A stretch of 64,000 nucleotides of DNA from Buchananella sp. 14KM1171. Lineage in GTDB: Bacteria > Actinomycetota > Actinomycetes > Actinomycetales > Actinomycetaceae. Positions 44,308-53,408 of this stretch are shown here, in pieces (positions within the stretch are counted from its first letter, which is position 1; every line of letters starts with the position of its first letter). The stretch covers positions 186,001-250,000 of the forward strand of contig NZ_CP159981.1 of NCBI RefSeq assembly GCF_041380365.1, read 5' to 3'. Made by a program: the position numbers and the translations under genes. The notes under the pieces were generated by a model. It had not been told where the DNA came from and searched no databases. It saw nothing but the letters and a program-made list of their open reading frames with translations.

Positions 44308-46121
44308 CGCTCCTCCTGCCAGTACTTCTCCACGGCGCGCTCGATCGGCTCGCTGGCCTCGGTGAGGAACTGGGTGGCGCGCTCCAGGAAGTCCTTCCGC
44401 GCGCTAGCGGCCAGGGAGCGCACGGCAGCGTCGCCGAAGATGCCCTCCAGGACGCGCTGCGCCACTGCGGCGGTGCCTCCCGCCACCAGCACCTCGCCGC
44501 CCAGCAGGCCGCCGGTGGAGGCAAAGACCAGGATCAGCAGGGCCGCGCCGGTGGCGTTCACCCCGAGGGCGGCCAGGCGGGCCGCGGCACGCTTGTCCCC
44601 CACCTGGGTGCCGATCATCTCCATGACGTGGCGCCGCCAGCCCTCCACCAGCTCCCGCGCGCGCGGCTCCAGCCCGGTGGCGGGCGCCACGCTCCGCGCC
44701 ACGTGCTCGGCCAGTTCGGCGGTGACCGGCTCTGCCTCCCAGCGGCGCAGGCTCTCGCGGCGCACCGAGCGGGCGGTGCCGATCAGCGCGTCCACCAGCG
44801 CCGCGTCCAGCGCCCGCACCGCAGGGGTGGCGTCGCTGCGCCGCCACAGGGAGGTGACGCGGTCGCGGGCCCGGGACAGCCAGCCGTCCAGCTGCCGGAA
44901 CACCGGGCTGGTTCCCACGAACTCGTGCCAGCGGGCCAGCACCTCGCCGCGCAGCACCTCGCCGCCGTCCAGGATGGCGGCGAACTCGCCTAGAGCCGTG
45001 GCCAGCTCCTCCTCCAGCACGGCACGAGCCTGGGCGTGGGTGCGTTCCTGTTTCTCGCCTTCCTCGCGCAGCGCGGGCAGGGCGGCCACCAGCTCCCCCA
45101 CGGCCCCCCGCAGCGTCTGGCGTACCACGCCGGCCCGCAGGGCCTCGCTCTCCACCAGCCCCTGCAGCCACATGCGCAGCGAGGCGACGTCGGCGGCGGG
45201 CAGCAGCCCGTCCTCCAGCTCGCGTTCCGTCAGGGTGAACAGCGGGGCGTGGCCCAGTCCGGCCTGCTCCAGGCGCCCGGCGAGGTCTGCGCGCACCTGG
45301 GAGCCCGCCCCGATCGGAACGCGATCTAGGACCACCGCGATCACCACGTTGCGGGCGGCGGCCTGACGCAGGAACTCCCAGGGCACCTTGTCCGCGTACC
45401 TGGCGGCCGTGGTGACGAACACCCACAGGTCCGCCCCGGCCAGGAGCTGGTCGGCGGCCGCGCGGTTGCTGGCCACCACCGAATCGAAGTCGGGGGAATC
45501 GAGCAGCGCCAGGCCCGTGGGGAGCTCGTCGCACGCCACGGTCTCCACCAGGGGGGTGGCACCGGTCGACGTCGCTGCGTCCCGTCCGGTCCCGGCACCG
45601 GCCGGCGCAGCGTCGTCCCGTCCGGTCCCGACACCGGTCGGCGCAGCGTCGTCCCTGACCGGTCCAGAACCGGCGGGCGCACCGCCCGCCCCGGCGGCTG
45701 CGGCCACCACACCGGTGCCCGCCTCCCCCTGGGTGGCGCGCACCAGCTTCTCCAGGCCCGGGAAAAGGCGCTTGCCGGCGAACCAGTGCGCGTCCTCACT
45801 CGCGTGCACCAGCACCGGGCGGCGCGTGGTGGGGCGAAGCGCTGAGGCCGGAGAGATCTCGCGGCCCACCAGGGAGTTGAGCAGCGTGGACTTGCCGGCC
45901 CCGGTGGAGCCACCTATCACGGCGATCAGCGGCGCCTCCAGCTGCTCGAAGCGCGGCAGCAGGTAGTTGCGCAGCTGATCCAGGTAGTAGTCGCGGTCGC
46001 GGCGGGCCTGCGCGGCGCCGCGCGTGGGGTAAACCAGGCGGAGCCGAGCCAGGTCGCGCTCCACCTCGCGCAGCTGCCTCGCCTCGGCTGCGCCCTTTGG
46101 TTCCTCCACGTGTTTAGCCAT
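44304..46121 (-). CDS. Membrane-associated GTPase, first of an adjacent pair, with a repeat-bearing insert
   Basis: A 605-residue GTPase with G1 GGSTGAGKST (70-79), G2 region RPTTRRP and G3 DSPDFDS (208-214); the G4 motif is atypical (VVLDRVP), so guanine specificity is less sure. A long helical region and a hydrophobic hairpin near the C-terminus (AALGVNATGAALLILVFAST, about 530-560) suggest membrane contact. Between G2 and G3 (about 132-190) an Ala/Gly/Asp-rich insert holds 12-residue repeats related to GRDDAAPAG. The insert is encoded by a 36-bp tandem repeat. It overlaps hisS by 8 bases, so the pair is in the hisS operon. Confidence 0.78.
   Translation of the reverse strand: MAKHVEEPKGAAEARQLREVERDLARLRLVYPTRGAAQARRDRDYYLDQLRNYLLPRFEQLEAPLIAVIGGSTGAGKSTLLNSLVGREISPASALRPTTRRPVLVHASEDAHWFAGKRLFPGLEKLVRATQGEAGTGVVAAAAGAGGAPAGSGPVRDDAAPTGVGTGRDDAAPAGAGTGRDAATSTGATPLVETVACDELPTGLALLDSPDFDSVVASNRAAADQLLAGADLWVFVTTAARYADKVPWEFLRQAAARNVVIAVVLDRVPIGAGSQVRADLAGRLEQAGLGHAPLFTLTERELEDGLLPAADVASLRMWLQGLVESEALRAGVVRQTLRGAVGELVAALPALREEGEKQERTHAQARAVLEEELATALGEFAAILDGGEVLRGEVLARWHEFVGTSPVFRQLDGWLSRARDRVTSLWRRSDATPAVRALDAALVDALIGTARSVRRESLRRWEAEPVTAELAEHVARSVAPATGLEPRARELVEGWRRHVMEMIGTQVGDKRAAARLAALGVNATGAALLILVFASTGGLLGGEVLVAGGTAAVAQRVLEGIFGDAAVRSLAASARKDFLERATQFLTEASEPIERAVEKYWQEER
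45561..45690 (-). repeat. 36-bp tandem repeat inside the GTPase gene
   Basis: Units begin at 45561, 45597, 45633 and 45669. The 22 bases at 45597-45618 are identical to the start of the coaBC linker repeat at 7442, and the next unit differs at one base. The encoded unit is about GVGTGRDDAAPA. Confidence 0.8.
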
Positions 46122-47466
46122 TTGCCACCACGGTGGGCCACCAGTCCTGGGCCGGCGGCTCCCAGGTGCGCGGGTCGGCGGCCACCTGCTCGCCGGAGCG
46201 GATGTCCTTTACCTCGCCGGTGCCGGGGAACCACACGAACGGGATGCCGCGCCTGTCGGCGTGGCGGATCTGCTTGCCGAATTTCGCGGCGCTGGGCGAG
46301 ACCTCGCAGGGGATGGCGCGCTTGCGCAGCTCGACCGCCACGGCGTCGGAGGCGGCGCGCTCGGCCTCGTCGGTCACCGCCACCAGCACGGCGGAGGGCA
46401 CCTGGCGGGAGGCGCTGGCCAGGTCCGCGCTCAGCATGCGGGAGACCAGGCGGGAGACGCCGATGGACATGCCCACGCCCGGGTAGGTGCGCTTGCCGTC
46501 GCTGGCCAGGGAGTCGTAGCGGCCGCCGGAGCAGATCGAACCCAGCGACTCGTGCCCCACCAGGAAGGTCTCGTAGACGCTGCCGGTGTAGTAGTCCAGG
46601 CCACGGGCCACGGACAGGTCCGCGACCACCACGCCCGGGGCCCGCTCGCTGGCCGCAGCCAGCAGCTCCTCCAGCTCGGCCAGGCCCTGCTCCATCAGCT
46701 CGCTGACCACGCCGCCTGCCTTTTCCACCACGGCGCGAGCGGCGGCGCTGATCCCCTCGGTGCCCGTGATGCCGGCCAGCTCGATGGCGGCCTGCGCGGC
46801 GGCCGGGTTGACGTCGCCCAGCGCCTCCAGTTCGGCCTGCACGCCGGCCGGGCCGATCTTGGCCAGCTTGTCGATGGCGCGCAGCGCGCCCTCCACGTCC
46901 CTGATGCCCAGGGACTCGTAGGCGCCCTGCGCCGCCTTGCGGTTGTTGACGTGGATGGCGAACTCGCCGATGCCCAGCTTGGTGAGCGCGGCGGCCATGA
47001 CCAGCGGGATCTCCACCTCGTGGTGGAAGGCCAGGGTGCCGTCGCCCACCACGTCGATGTCGGCCTGCGTGAACTCGCGGAAGCGGCCGTCCTGCGGGCG
47101 CTCGCCGCGCCAGACCTTCTGGATCTGGTAGCGCCGGAAGGGGAAGTGCAGGTGGCCGGCGTTCTCCACCACGTAGCGGGCAAAGGGCACCGTCAGGTCG
47201 AAGTGCAGGCCCAGGCGGTTGGGGTCGGTGCCGTCCTCGCCGCCCTCCGCACCCAGGTCCGCCAGGCGGGAGAGCAGGTAGACCTCCTTGGAGGTCTCGC
47301 CCTTGCGCAGCAGCTCCTTCAGGGGCTCCACCGCGCGCGTCTCGATCGAGGCGAATCCATGCAGCTCGAACTCGCGGCGAAGCGTGTCCAGCACGTGGTT
47401 CTCTACCACGCGACCGGCCGGGAGCCACTCGGGGAAACCAGAAAGAGATGCGGTGATTGCTGCCAT
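46114..47466 (-). CDS. hisS: Histidyl-tRNA synthetase
   Basis: A 450-residue class II synthetase. It shows the HisRS marks LHFDLTVPFARYV, RYQIQKVWRGERPQDGRFREF, DLSVARGLDYYTGSVYE and GGRYDSL, and a C-terminal anticodon domain. The ATG at 47466 gives the normal N-terminus (MAAITASLSGFPEW). It leads the operon with the two GTPases. A 349-base spacer with a tandem repeat precedes it. Confidence 0.95.
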   Translation of the reverse strand: MAAITASLSGFPEWLPAGRVVENHVLDTLRREFELHGFASIETRAVEPLKELLRKGETSKEVYLLSRLADLGAEGGEDGTDPNRLGLHFDLTVPFARYVVENAGHLHFPFRRYQIQKVWRGERPQDGRFREFTQADIDVVGDGTLAFHHEVEIPLVMAAALTKLGIGEFAIHVNNRKAAQGAYESLGIRDVEGALRAIDKLAKIGPAGVQAELEALGDVNPAAAQAAIELAGITGTEGISAAARAVVEKAGGVVSELMEQGLAELEELLAAASERAPGVVVADLSVARGLDYYTGSVYETFLVGHESLGSICSGGRYDSLASDGKRTYPGVGMSIGVSRLVSRMLSADLASASRQVPSAVLVAVTDEAERAASDAVAVELRKRAIPCEVSPSAAKFGKQIRHADRRGIPFVWFPGTGEVKDIRSGEQVAADPRTWEPPAQDWWPTVVANG

Positions 47467-47815
47467 GGCCGCAATTTTCCCACACGGGAGGCGCTTGGCC
47501 GCGCATGGCCCGCCCGGTTTGCGCAATTGCCGCCCGCCTGGTTTGCGCGGAGTTGGCCGACGTCCCTCCCGCCGCCCCTTATCGCCTCGCCCGCCGTGCT
47601 ACCGGCCGCCTCCCGCCGCTGCGGGACTGGCCGGGATCGGCGGCGCGGCCGGTGGGCAGCGTCGTGCATCCTCGCCCCACAGAGGCGCGGCGGCGCGAGC
47701 GGCGCGGCCGGTGGGCGGCGTCGTGCATCCTCGCCCCACAGAGGTGCGGCGGCGCGAGCGGCGCGGCCGGTGGGCGACGCGGTCCCCCTGTGCCGAGAAG
47801 ACCGAGCGGCGCGAC
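47467..47815. other. 349-base gap upstream of hisS
   Basis: GC-rich spacer containing a variant of the dispersed motif (GGCCGACGTCCC at 47555) and a 59-bp tandem repeat. No gene is supported; open frames here lack family similarity and a ribosome site. The hisS promoter should lie in this gap or the gene is read from the hydrolase promoter. Confidence 0.5.
47642..47781. repeat. 59-bp tandem repeat, about 2.4 copies
   Basis: Copies at 47642-47700 and 47701-47759 differ at two positions; a partial third runs to about 47781. Each unit contains GCAGCGTCGTGC or a variant (reverse complement of the GACGACGCTGC family) and CATCCTCGCCCCACAGAG. The period is not a multiple of three. Confidence 0.88.
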
Positions 47816-48541
47816 TTAGCCGACGCGTGCGGCGTACTTCAGGTGCGGGTTGGTGGCCGCCTCGATGCGCATGCGGGTGAGCGGGCCGTGGCCGGGCAGC
47901 ACCCAGGTCTGGGGGTTGATGACCTGCTGCAGGGTGCGCAGGGTGGAGAGCATCTGGCGCTCGTCGCTGCCGGGCAGGTCGGTGCGGCCCACGGAGCCGG
48001 CAAAGATCACGTCGCCACCGAAGGCGAACTCGGCCGGCCCGGCCAGCTCGGCGCCGTCGGGGGAGGAAAGGCCGGTGGGCTCCAGCTCGCCGGCCGAGAG
48101 CAGGAAGGTAGAGCCCTCGGAGTGGCCCGGCGCGGCCACGGCCACGAACGGCAGCCCGGCCAGCTGGCCGCCCCCGGCGAACCACTGCGCCGGGAACTCC
48201 ACCAGATTGGCGGGCTTCTGCCAGGGCGCTCCGGCCTGCTGGGTGAAGATGCCGGCCAGGGGGCCCAGCAGCGCGTCGGGGTCCTCCATGCGGTACATGT
48301 CGGGGCCGGGCACGTAGACCGGCTTGTCCCCCGCCACTGCGGCGCAGTCCCAGACGTGGTCGGGGTGGCCGTGGGTGGCGATGAGCGCCTCCAAGGTGAG
48401 CTCCAGCCGCTCCAGCTCGGCGGCGACGGGGGCGGCCGTGTGCGCGCCCGGGTCGATCACCACGGCGCTGCCGCCGCGCCCGGTGGCGTAGATGAAGCAG
48501 TTGGCGCCGAACACCGGCGAGACGATTCTGGAGAGCAGCAT
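47816..48541 (-). CDS. Metallo-beta-lactamase-fold hydrolase (glyoxalase II-like)
   Basis: A 241-residue protein with the fold's metal motifs: THGHPDHVWD, the His in APGHSEGS, the Asp in FAGSVGRTDLPGSDE and the last His in VLPGHGPLT. The arrangement matches small glyoxalase II-like thioester hydrolases that lie next to hisS and relA in many actinobacteria. The substrate is not known. It diverges from the DUF349 gene. Confidence 0.85.
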   Translation of the reverse strand: MLLSRIVSPVFGANCFIYATGRGGSAVVIDPGAHTAAPVAAELERLELTLEALIATHGHPDHVWDCAAVAGDKPVYVPGPDMYRMEDPDALLGPLAGIFTQQAGAPWQKPANLVEFPAQWFAGGGQLAGLPFVAVAAPGHSEGSTFLLSAGELEPTGLSSPDGAELAGPAEFAFGGDVIFAGSVGRTDLPGSDERQMLSTLRTLQQVINPQTWVLPGHGPLTRMRIEAATNPHLKYAARVG

Positions 48542-48668
48542 GGCTAGAAGGTTACTCGGATGTGACCTATGGGGCGCAAAAGTTCCCTAGACTCTTGTCT
48601 CGATACGCGCACACGGCCGCCTGGCCGTGCCACGGCGGGACCTACCCGCCCAACCTGAAGGAGAAACC

Positions 48669-50303
48669 GTGACCGTCGCTGACGACGCACGCGCACCGCG
48701 TGACACCGAGGAAGTTGTCACCCCCATCGAGCAGCCCGCGGCGGAAGTGGAAGAATCCGCGCCCGCCCAGGCCGAAGTTGAGGCCGTCGAGGCGGCAGGG
48801 GTGGCCGACGTTGCCGCCGACGCCCCCGCCGTAGAGGCCGCCCCCGCTGAGGCGGCCGAGGCTGTAGAGACCGCAGAGGTCCCCGCCGCTGAAGCGGCCG
48901 AGGCCGAGGTGAAGGCCGAGGAGGCTCCGGTCGCGGAGGTGACCGAGGAGGCGGCGAAGGAGGCTCCCGCGCCCGCCGCGCCCGCCGCGCCGAGCCCGGC
49001 TGCGGCCAAGCCGCGCAAGCACCGCCCGGCCCCGCCCAGCGAGCAGCCGCTGGACATCGCGGCCGTGGTGCGCGCCGCCCAGTTCGGCCGCGTGGCCGAC
49101 GACGGCACCGTGTACGTGCGCGAGGCCGGTGGCGAGCGCGCGATCGGCCAGTACCCCGAGGGCGTGCCGGCCGACGCGCTGGAGATGTACGTGCGCCGCT
49201 ACCTGGACATCGCCGCCCAGGTGGAGCTGTTCTCCGCCCGCATGGTCAACCTCTCCGACAAGGAGATCGACTCCACGCTGGCCTCCCTGTCCGAGGCCCT
49301 GGAGGCCCCCAAGGCCGTCGGTGACCTGGACGGCCTGCGCGAGCGCCTGGCCGGCCTGAAGACCGCCGCCGAGGAGCACAAGGTGGCAGAGCGGGCCCGC
49401 CGCGAGGCCGCCAAGGCGGAGTCCATCGCCGTGCGCACCAAGATCGTGGAGCAGGCCGAGGAGATCGCGGCGCGCGACCCGCAGCGCGTGCAGTGGAAGT
49501 CCTCCGGCGAGCAGATGCGGGCCCTGCTGGACCAGTGGAAGGAGGCCCAGCGTTCTGGGCCGCGCATCCCCAAGGGTGAGGAGGACGCGCTGTGGAAGCG
49601 CTTCGCCGCCGCCCGTGGCGCCTTTGACCGCGCCCGCCGCCAGTACTTCGCGGAGCTGGACAAGGTCCAGGCCAAGGCCAAGGCCACCAAGGAGGCCCTG
49701 ATCGCCCGCGCCGAGGAGCTGTCTACCTCCACCGACTGGCGCGAGACCAGCGCCAAGATGCGCGACCTGATGGAGCAGTGGAAGGCCGCGGGCCGCACGT
49801 CCCGCAAGGAGGACGACGCCCTGTGGGCCCGCTTCCGCGCCGCGCAGCAGGTGTTCTTCGACAACCGGTCCTCCACGAACAAGGCGATCGACGCCGAGTA
49901 CGCGGAGAACCTGCGCACCAAGGAGGCCCTGCTGGAGCACGCCGAGGCGCTGCTGCCCGTCACGGACGTGGAGGCGGCCCGCGAGGCGCTGCGCCCGATC
50001 CAGGACGCGTGGGAGGAGGCCGGGCGCGTGCCGCGCGAGGCCAAGGACCGCATCGAGGCGCGCATGCGCGCCGTGGAGCGTGCCATCAACGAGGCCGAGA
50101 ACGAGCGCTGGCGCCGCACCGACCCGGAGAAGAAGGCGCGCCGCGCCGGCCTGGTGGGTCAGCTGGAGGAGGCCATCGAGAACCTGGAGAAGGAGCTCGC
50201 CCAGGCCACCGCCAAGGGCGACGCGAAGGCCGTGCGTCAGGCCGAGGAGGCCCTGGCCGCCCGCAAGTCCTGGCTGGACCAGCTTTCGCGCAGCGAGGGC
50301 TGA
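48669..50303 (+). CDS. DUF349 domain-containing protein
   Basis: A 544-residue, mostly helical protein. The first 120 residues are Ala/Glu/Pro/Val repeats without fold. Then come DUF349 units, each with a W-K...W pattern: VQWKSSGEQMRALLDQWKEAQ, DWRETSAKMRDLMEQWKAAGR, and IQDAWEEAGRVPREAKDR, with DALWKRFAAAR/DALWARFRAAQ following. A coiled coil closes the protein. The function is unknown; the position beside relA is conserved. The GTG at 48669 is chosen because AAGGAG lies about 6 bases ahead. Confidence 0.88.
   Translation: MTVADDARAPRDTEEVVTPIEQPAAEVEESAPAQAEVEAVEAAGVADVAADAPAVEAAPAEAAEAVETAEVPAAEAAEAEVKAEEAPVAEVTEEAAKEAPAPAAPAAPSPAAAKPRKHRPAPPSEQPLDIAAVVRAAQFGRVADDGTVYVREAGGERAIGQYPEGVPADALEMYVRRYLDIAAQVELFSARMVNLSDKEIDSTLASLSEALEAPKAVGDLDGLRERLAGLKTAAEEHKVAERARREAAKAESIAVRTKIVEQAEEIAARDPQRVQWKSSGEQMRALLDQWKEAQRSGPRIPKGEEDALWKRFAAARGAFDRARRQYFAELDKVQAKAKATKEALIARAEELSTSTDWRETSAKMRDLMEQWKAAGRTSRKEDDALWARFRAAQQVFFDNRSSTNKAIDAEYAENLRTKEALLEHAEALLPVTDVEAAREALRPIQDAWEEAGRVPREAKDRIEARMRAVERAINEAENERWRRTDPEKKARRAGLVGQLEEAIENLEKELAQATAKGDAKAVRQAEEALAARKSWLDQLSRSEG
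48803..48818 (+). repeat. Dispersed CGACGTTGCCG motif, in the DUF349 gene
   Basis: Exact copy GGCCGACGTTGCCGCC encoding ADVAA within the disordered N-terminal part. Confidence 0.5.
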
Positions 50304-50334
50304 TCCGGTAGGCGCGGGTAGCGCGTGAACACCC

Positions 50335-50371
50335 CCGGTGGGGCGGGACCTTCCAGGTCCCGCCCCACCGG
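50335..50371 (+). terminator. Terminator after the DUF349 gene
   Basis: A 17-bp perfect stem CCGGTGGGGCGGGACCT / AGGTCCCGCCCCACCGG with a three-base loop, 31 bases after the stop. Confidence 0.82.
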
Positions 50372-50500
50372 CGTTCTGCCCGGGCCCAGGGGAAATCCGG
50401 TGCCGGCGGGCGCCCCGAGGGCCCGTGTCGCCGCGCCCGCCTGTCCACAGGCGGGCGCTTTCGCGTTGGCCCGGCGCCCGTTTGCCGCCAGGCTTGGGGC

Positions 50501-50998
50501 ATGGAGCTCTACCTGGACCCGCGCGAACGCGTCTCGCTGGCCCGCGACGGCCTGGCGATGGACTTTGGGCTGGCCGCCCTGCCGTGGGACCTGGCGGACT
50601 CCAGGCTGTGCCGGATCGCGGCGCTGAACGACCTGCATCCGGGCCAGACCTTCTGCTGCACTGCTGCGGCGTGGGTGCACACGGGGATCGGCTACCTGGA
50701 CCAGCCGCACGTGATCGCGGCCGGCAGCAGGCAGTCCAAGGCCCGGGTGGTGCACCGCTGGCACGTGCCCGGCTCGCACCTTTACACCCCCGCGGAGGGC
50801 ACCTGCACGGACTCGCTGCGCACGCTGCTGGACCTGGTGCTCTCCTGCCGGGCCGAGCCCGACGTGCTCACCGCCCTGGCCTACGTGGCCAGGCGCGAGT
50901 TCTCAGCCAAGGAGTGGCGCGACCGCTTCGTGGCCGACCGGCGCGGCACCGTGGAGCGCTACCTGGTGGTGCGGGACCTGTACGACGACGCCGCCTAG
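50501..50998 (+). CDS. Uncharacterised protein, possibly AbiEi-like
   Basis: A 165-residue protein. It has ALNDLHPGQTFCCTAAAWVHTG, then HRWHVPGSHLY and CTDSLRTLLDLVLSC, a pattern reminiscent of the C-terminal part of AbiEi-type antitoxins (an S-x-x-RTLLDL helix after a short beta region). The N-terminal helix-turn-helix is missing and no AbiEii partner is adjacent. The frame is continuous with a start shortly after the terminator. It converges on relA with 7 bases between stops. Assignment is tentative. Confidence 0.55.
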   Translation: MELYLDPRERVSLARDGLAMDFGLAALPWDLADSRLCRIAALNDLHPGQTFCCTAAAWVHTGIGYLDQPHVIAAGSRQSKARVVHRWHVPGSHLYTPAEGTCTDSLRTLLDLVLSCRAEPDVLTALAYVARREFSAKEWRDRFVADRRGTVERYLVVRDLYDDAA

Positions 50999-51005
50999 GC
51001 GGGGC

Positions 51006-53333
51006 TCAGCCCTCGTGGCCGCGCCGGTTGACGCGGGAGACCTCGTAGACGCCGGAGAGCTTGCGCAGTGCCTTCATCACGGCCTCCAGGTGCGTCTCGT
51101 CGCTCACCTCGAAGGTGACACGGCCGACCGCCACCTGGTCGCCGTCCGAGCTGAAGGTGGTGGAAAGCAGGTCCACGCGCTGCTCCACCATCACCCGGGT
51201 GATGTCCATGAGCAGCCCGGAGCGGTCGAGTGCCTCGATGACCACCTGGACAATAAAGCCGCCCGGGCGGTCGATGTCCCAGTGGGCCTTGACCAGCCGG
51301 TCGGGCTGGGAGGAGAGCGCCTCGATGTTCTCGCAGTCCTCGTGGTGGATGGAGATGCCGTTGCCACGCGTGATGAAACCCGTGATGGGCTCGCCGGGCG
51401 CGGGGGTGCAGCACTGGGCGATCTTGGTCCACACCTCGCCGGGCTTCATGCCCTCCACCACGATGCCGCTGCCCGTGGCCGGGCCGCGCCGCTTGCGCGG
51501 CTTGGGGATCGTGGCCTCCGCCAGCGTCTCCTCCGTGCCGTCCGCGCCGCCCAGCACCGCCACCAGCTTGGAGGACAGCGATTCGGCGGACACGTGGTTC
51601 TCCCCCACCGCCGCGTACAGGCTGGAGACGTCCTTGTAGCCCATCTCCTGGGCCACCGCCAGCAGCGAGTGGTGGTTCATCAAGCGCTGGATGGGCAGGT
51701 TCTGCTTGCGCAGCATCTTGGCCACCCGGTTACGCCCCTCGTCCACCGCCTCCTCGCGGCGCTCCTTGGTGAACCACGCCTTGATCTTGGAGCGGGCACG
51801 CGGGGAGGCCACGAAGGCCAGCCAGTCCTCGTTCGGGCCCGCGTCCGGGTCCTTGGAGGTGATGACCTCCACCGTGTCCCCGTTGTCCACCTTCGTGGAC
51901 AGGGTCACCAGGCGTCCGTTGATCTTGGCGCCCACCGTCTTAAAGCCCACCTCGGTGTGGACCGCGAAGGCGAAGTCCACCGGCGTGGAGCCCGCCGGCA
52001 GGGCGATCACGTCGCCCTTGGGGGTGAAGACGTAAACCTCGGTGCCGCTCATCTCGTAGCGCAGCGAGTCCAGGAACTCGTTGGGGTCACCCGTCTCCTG
52101 CTGCCACTCGAACAGGCCCTTGAGCCAGATCATCTCAGAGGCGCCCGGCGGCAGCTCGCCCGTGCCCTCCTTGGTGCGCAGCGCCTCGCGCTTCTTCGCG
52201 GTCGGGTCGGCCTTGTACTTCCAGTGCGCCGCCACGCCGTACTCGGCGCGCCGGTGCATCTCGTGGGTGCGGATCTGAATCTCCACCGGCTTGCCACCCG
52301 GGCCCACCACCGTGGTGTGCAGGGACTGGTAGACGCCGTACTTCGGCAGGGCGATGTAGTCCTTAATGCGACCGGCCACGGGCTTCCACACCTCGTGCAG
52401 CTTGCCCAGCACCGCGTAGCACTCCCCCACGGTGTCCACCAGGATGCGCAGCGCCACCAGGTCGTAAATGTCGTCGAACTCCCGACCGCGCACCACCATC
52501 TTCTGGTAGATCGAGTAGAAATGCTTGGGCCGGCCGGTCACCACGCCCTTGATGCCCAGCCCGTCCAGCTGCTCCTGGATCTTGGAAGAGATCGAGGCCA
52601 GGTATGCCTCGCGCTCCGGGGCCCGGCGCTTGACCAGCTGCTCGATCTCCTCGTAACGGCCCGGGTAGAGCACCTTGAAGCTGAGGTCCTCCAGCTCCCA
52701 CTTGATCGCGTTCATGCCGAAGCGGTGCGCCAGCGGGGCGTAGATCTCCAGCGTCTCCTGCGCCTTGGACTTGGCCTTCTCCGGGTCCATGTACTTCCAG
52801 GTGCGCGCGTTGTGCAGCCGATCGCCCAGCTTGATCATCAGCACCCGGATGTCCTTGGCCATCGCCACGACCATCTTGCGCACCGTCTCGCCCTTGGCGG
52901 CCGCCCCGAACTCCACCTTGTCCAGCTTGGTGACGCCGTCCACCAGCAGCGCGATCTCCGGGCCGAAGTCGATCTTCAGCTGCGCCAGCGAGTAGGGGGT
53001 GTCCTCCACCGTGTCGTGCAGCAGCGCGCCCGCCACCGTGGTCGCGGTCAACCCCAGCTCGGCCAGGATCGTCGCCACGGCAACCGGGTGGGTGATGTAG
53101 GGCTCGCCTGACTTGCGGGTCTGGCCCTTGTGTACGCGATTAGCCACCCGGTAGGCGTGCTCAACCAGGTCGAAGTCGATCTGCTCGTCGCCCGCGTGCT
53201 CCAACAGGGCGTTGACGATCGGAACTAGCGCCGGGATCGCCGCGATCGAGGGCGGCACAGGGCGCGTAGCGCTCGCCAGCCCAAGGCTCTCAAGCCAGCT
53301 CCTGGTCCAGTTACTCCCTCTTGCATCAGCCAT
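51006..53333 (-). CDS. relA: RelA/SpoT-type bifunctional (p)ppGpp synthetase/hydrolase
   Basis: A 775-residue long Rel. The hydrolase domain is intact: RKSGEPYITHPVAVA, HDTVEDTPY and KLGDRLHNART. The synthetase domain follows (GRPKHFYSIYQKM, YQSLHTTVVGPGGKPVEIQIRT split at position about 360), then TGS (EVYVFTPKGDVIALPAGSTPVDFAFAVH), helical and ACT domains (IDRPGGFIVQVVIEALDRSGLL). It is therefore likely bifunctional. It is separated from apt by a terminator hairpin. Confidence 0.95.
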   Translation of the reverse strand: MADARGSNWTRSWLESLGLASATRPVPPSIAAIPALVPIVNALLEHAGDEQIDFDLVEHAYRVANRVHKGQTRKSGEPYITHPVAVATILAELGLTATTVAGALLHDTVEDTPYSLAQLKIDFGPEIALLVDGVTKLDKVEFGAAAKGETVRKMVVAMAKDIRVLMIKLGDRLHNARTWKYMDPEKAKSKAQETLEIYAPLAHRFGMNAIKWELEDLSFKVLYPGRYEEIEQLVKRRAPEREAYLASISSKIQEQLDGLGIKGVVTGRPKHFYSIYQKMVVRGREFDDIYDLVALRILVDTVGECYAVLGKLHEVWKPVAGRIKDYIALPKYGVYQSLHTTVVGPGGKPVEIQIRTHEMHRRAEYGVAAHWKYKADPTAKKREALRTKEGTGELPPGASEMIWLKGLFEWQQETGDPNEFLDSLRYEMSGTEVYVFTPKGDVIALPAGSTPVDFAFAVHTEVGFKTVGAKINGRLVTLSTKVDNGDTVEVITSKDPDAGPNEDWLAFVASPRARSKIKAWFTKERREEAVDEGRNRVAKMLRKQNLPIQRLMNHHSLLAVAQEMGYKDVSSLYAAVGENHVSAESLSSKLVAVLGGADGTEETLAEATIPKPRKRRGPATGSGIVVEGMKPGEVWTKIAQCCTPAPGEPITGFITRGNGISIHHEDCENIEALSSQPDRLVKAHWDIDRPGGFIVQVVIEALDRSGLLMDITRVMVEQRVDLLSTTFSSDGDQVAVGRVTFEVSDETHLEAVMKALRKLSGVYEVSRVNRRGHEG

Positions 53334-53358
53334 TTTTGGATTCTACCGCTTACGGCAA

Positions 53359-53390
53359 TGGCCGCCGCACCCTGACGGGTGCGGCGGCCA
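53359..53390 (-). terminator. Hairpin between relA and apt
   Basis: TGGCCGCCGCACCC-TGAC-GGGTGCGGCGGCCA, a 14-bp perfect stem downstream of apt on the minus strand and just before relA. Confidence 0.75.
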
Positions 53391-53408
53391 CATCCAATTT
53401 CTGGTACC

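Noticed and set aside
47642-47781. CRISPR-like repeat
   Set aside because: The units are head-to-tail with no spacers and there are no cas genes.
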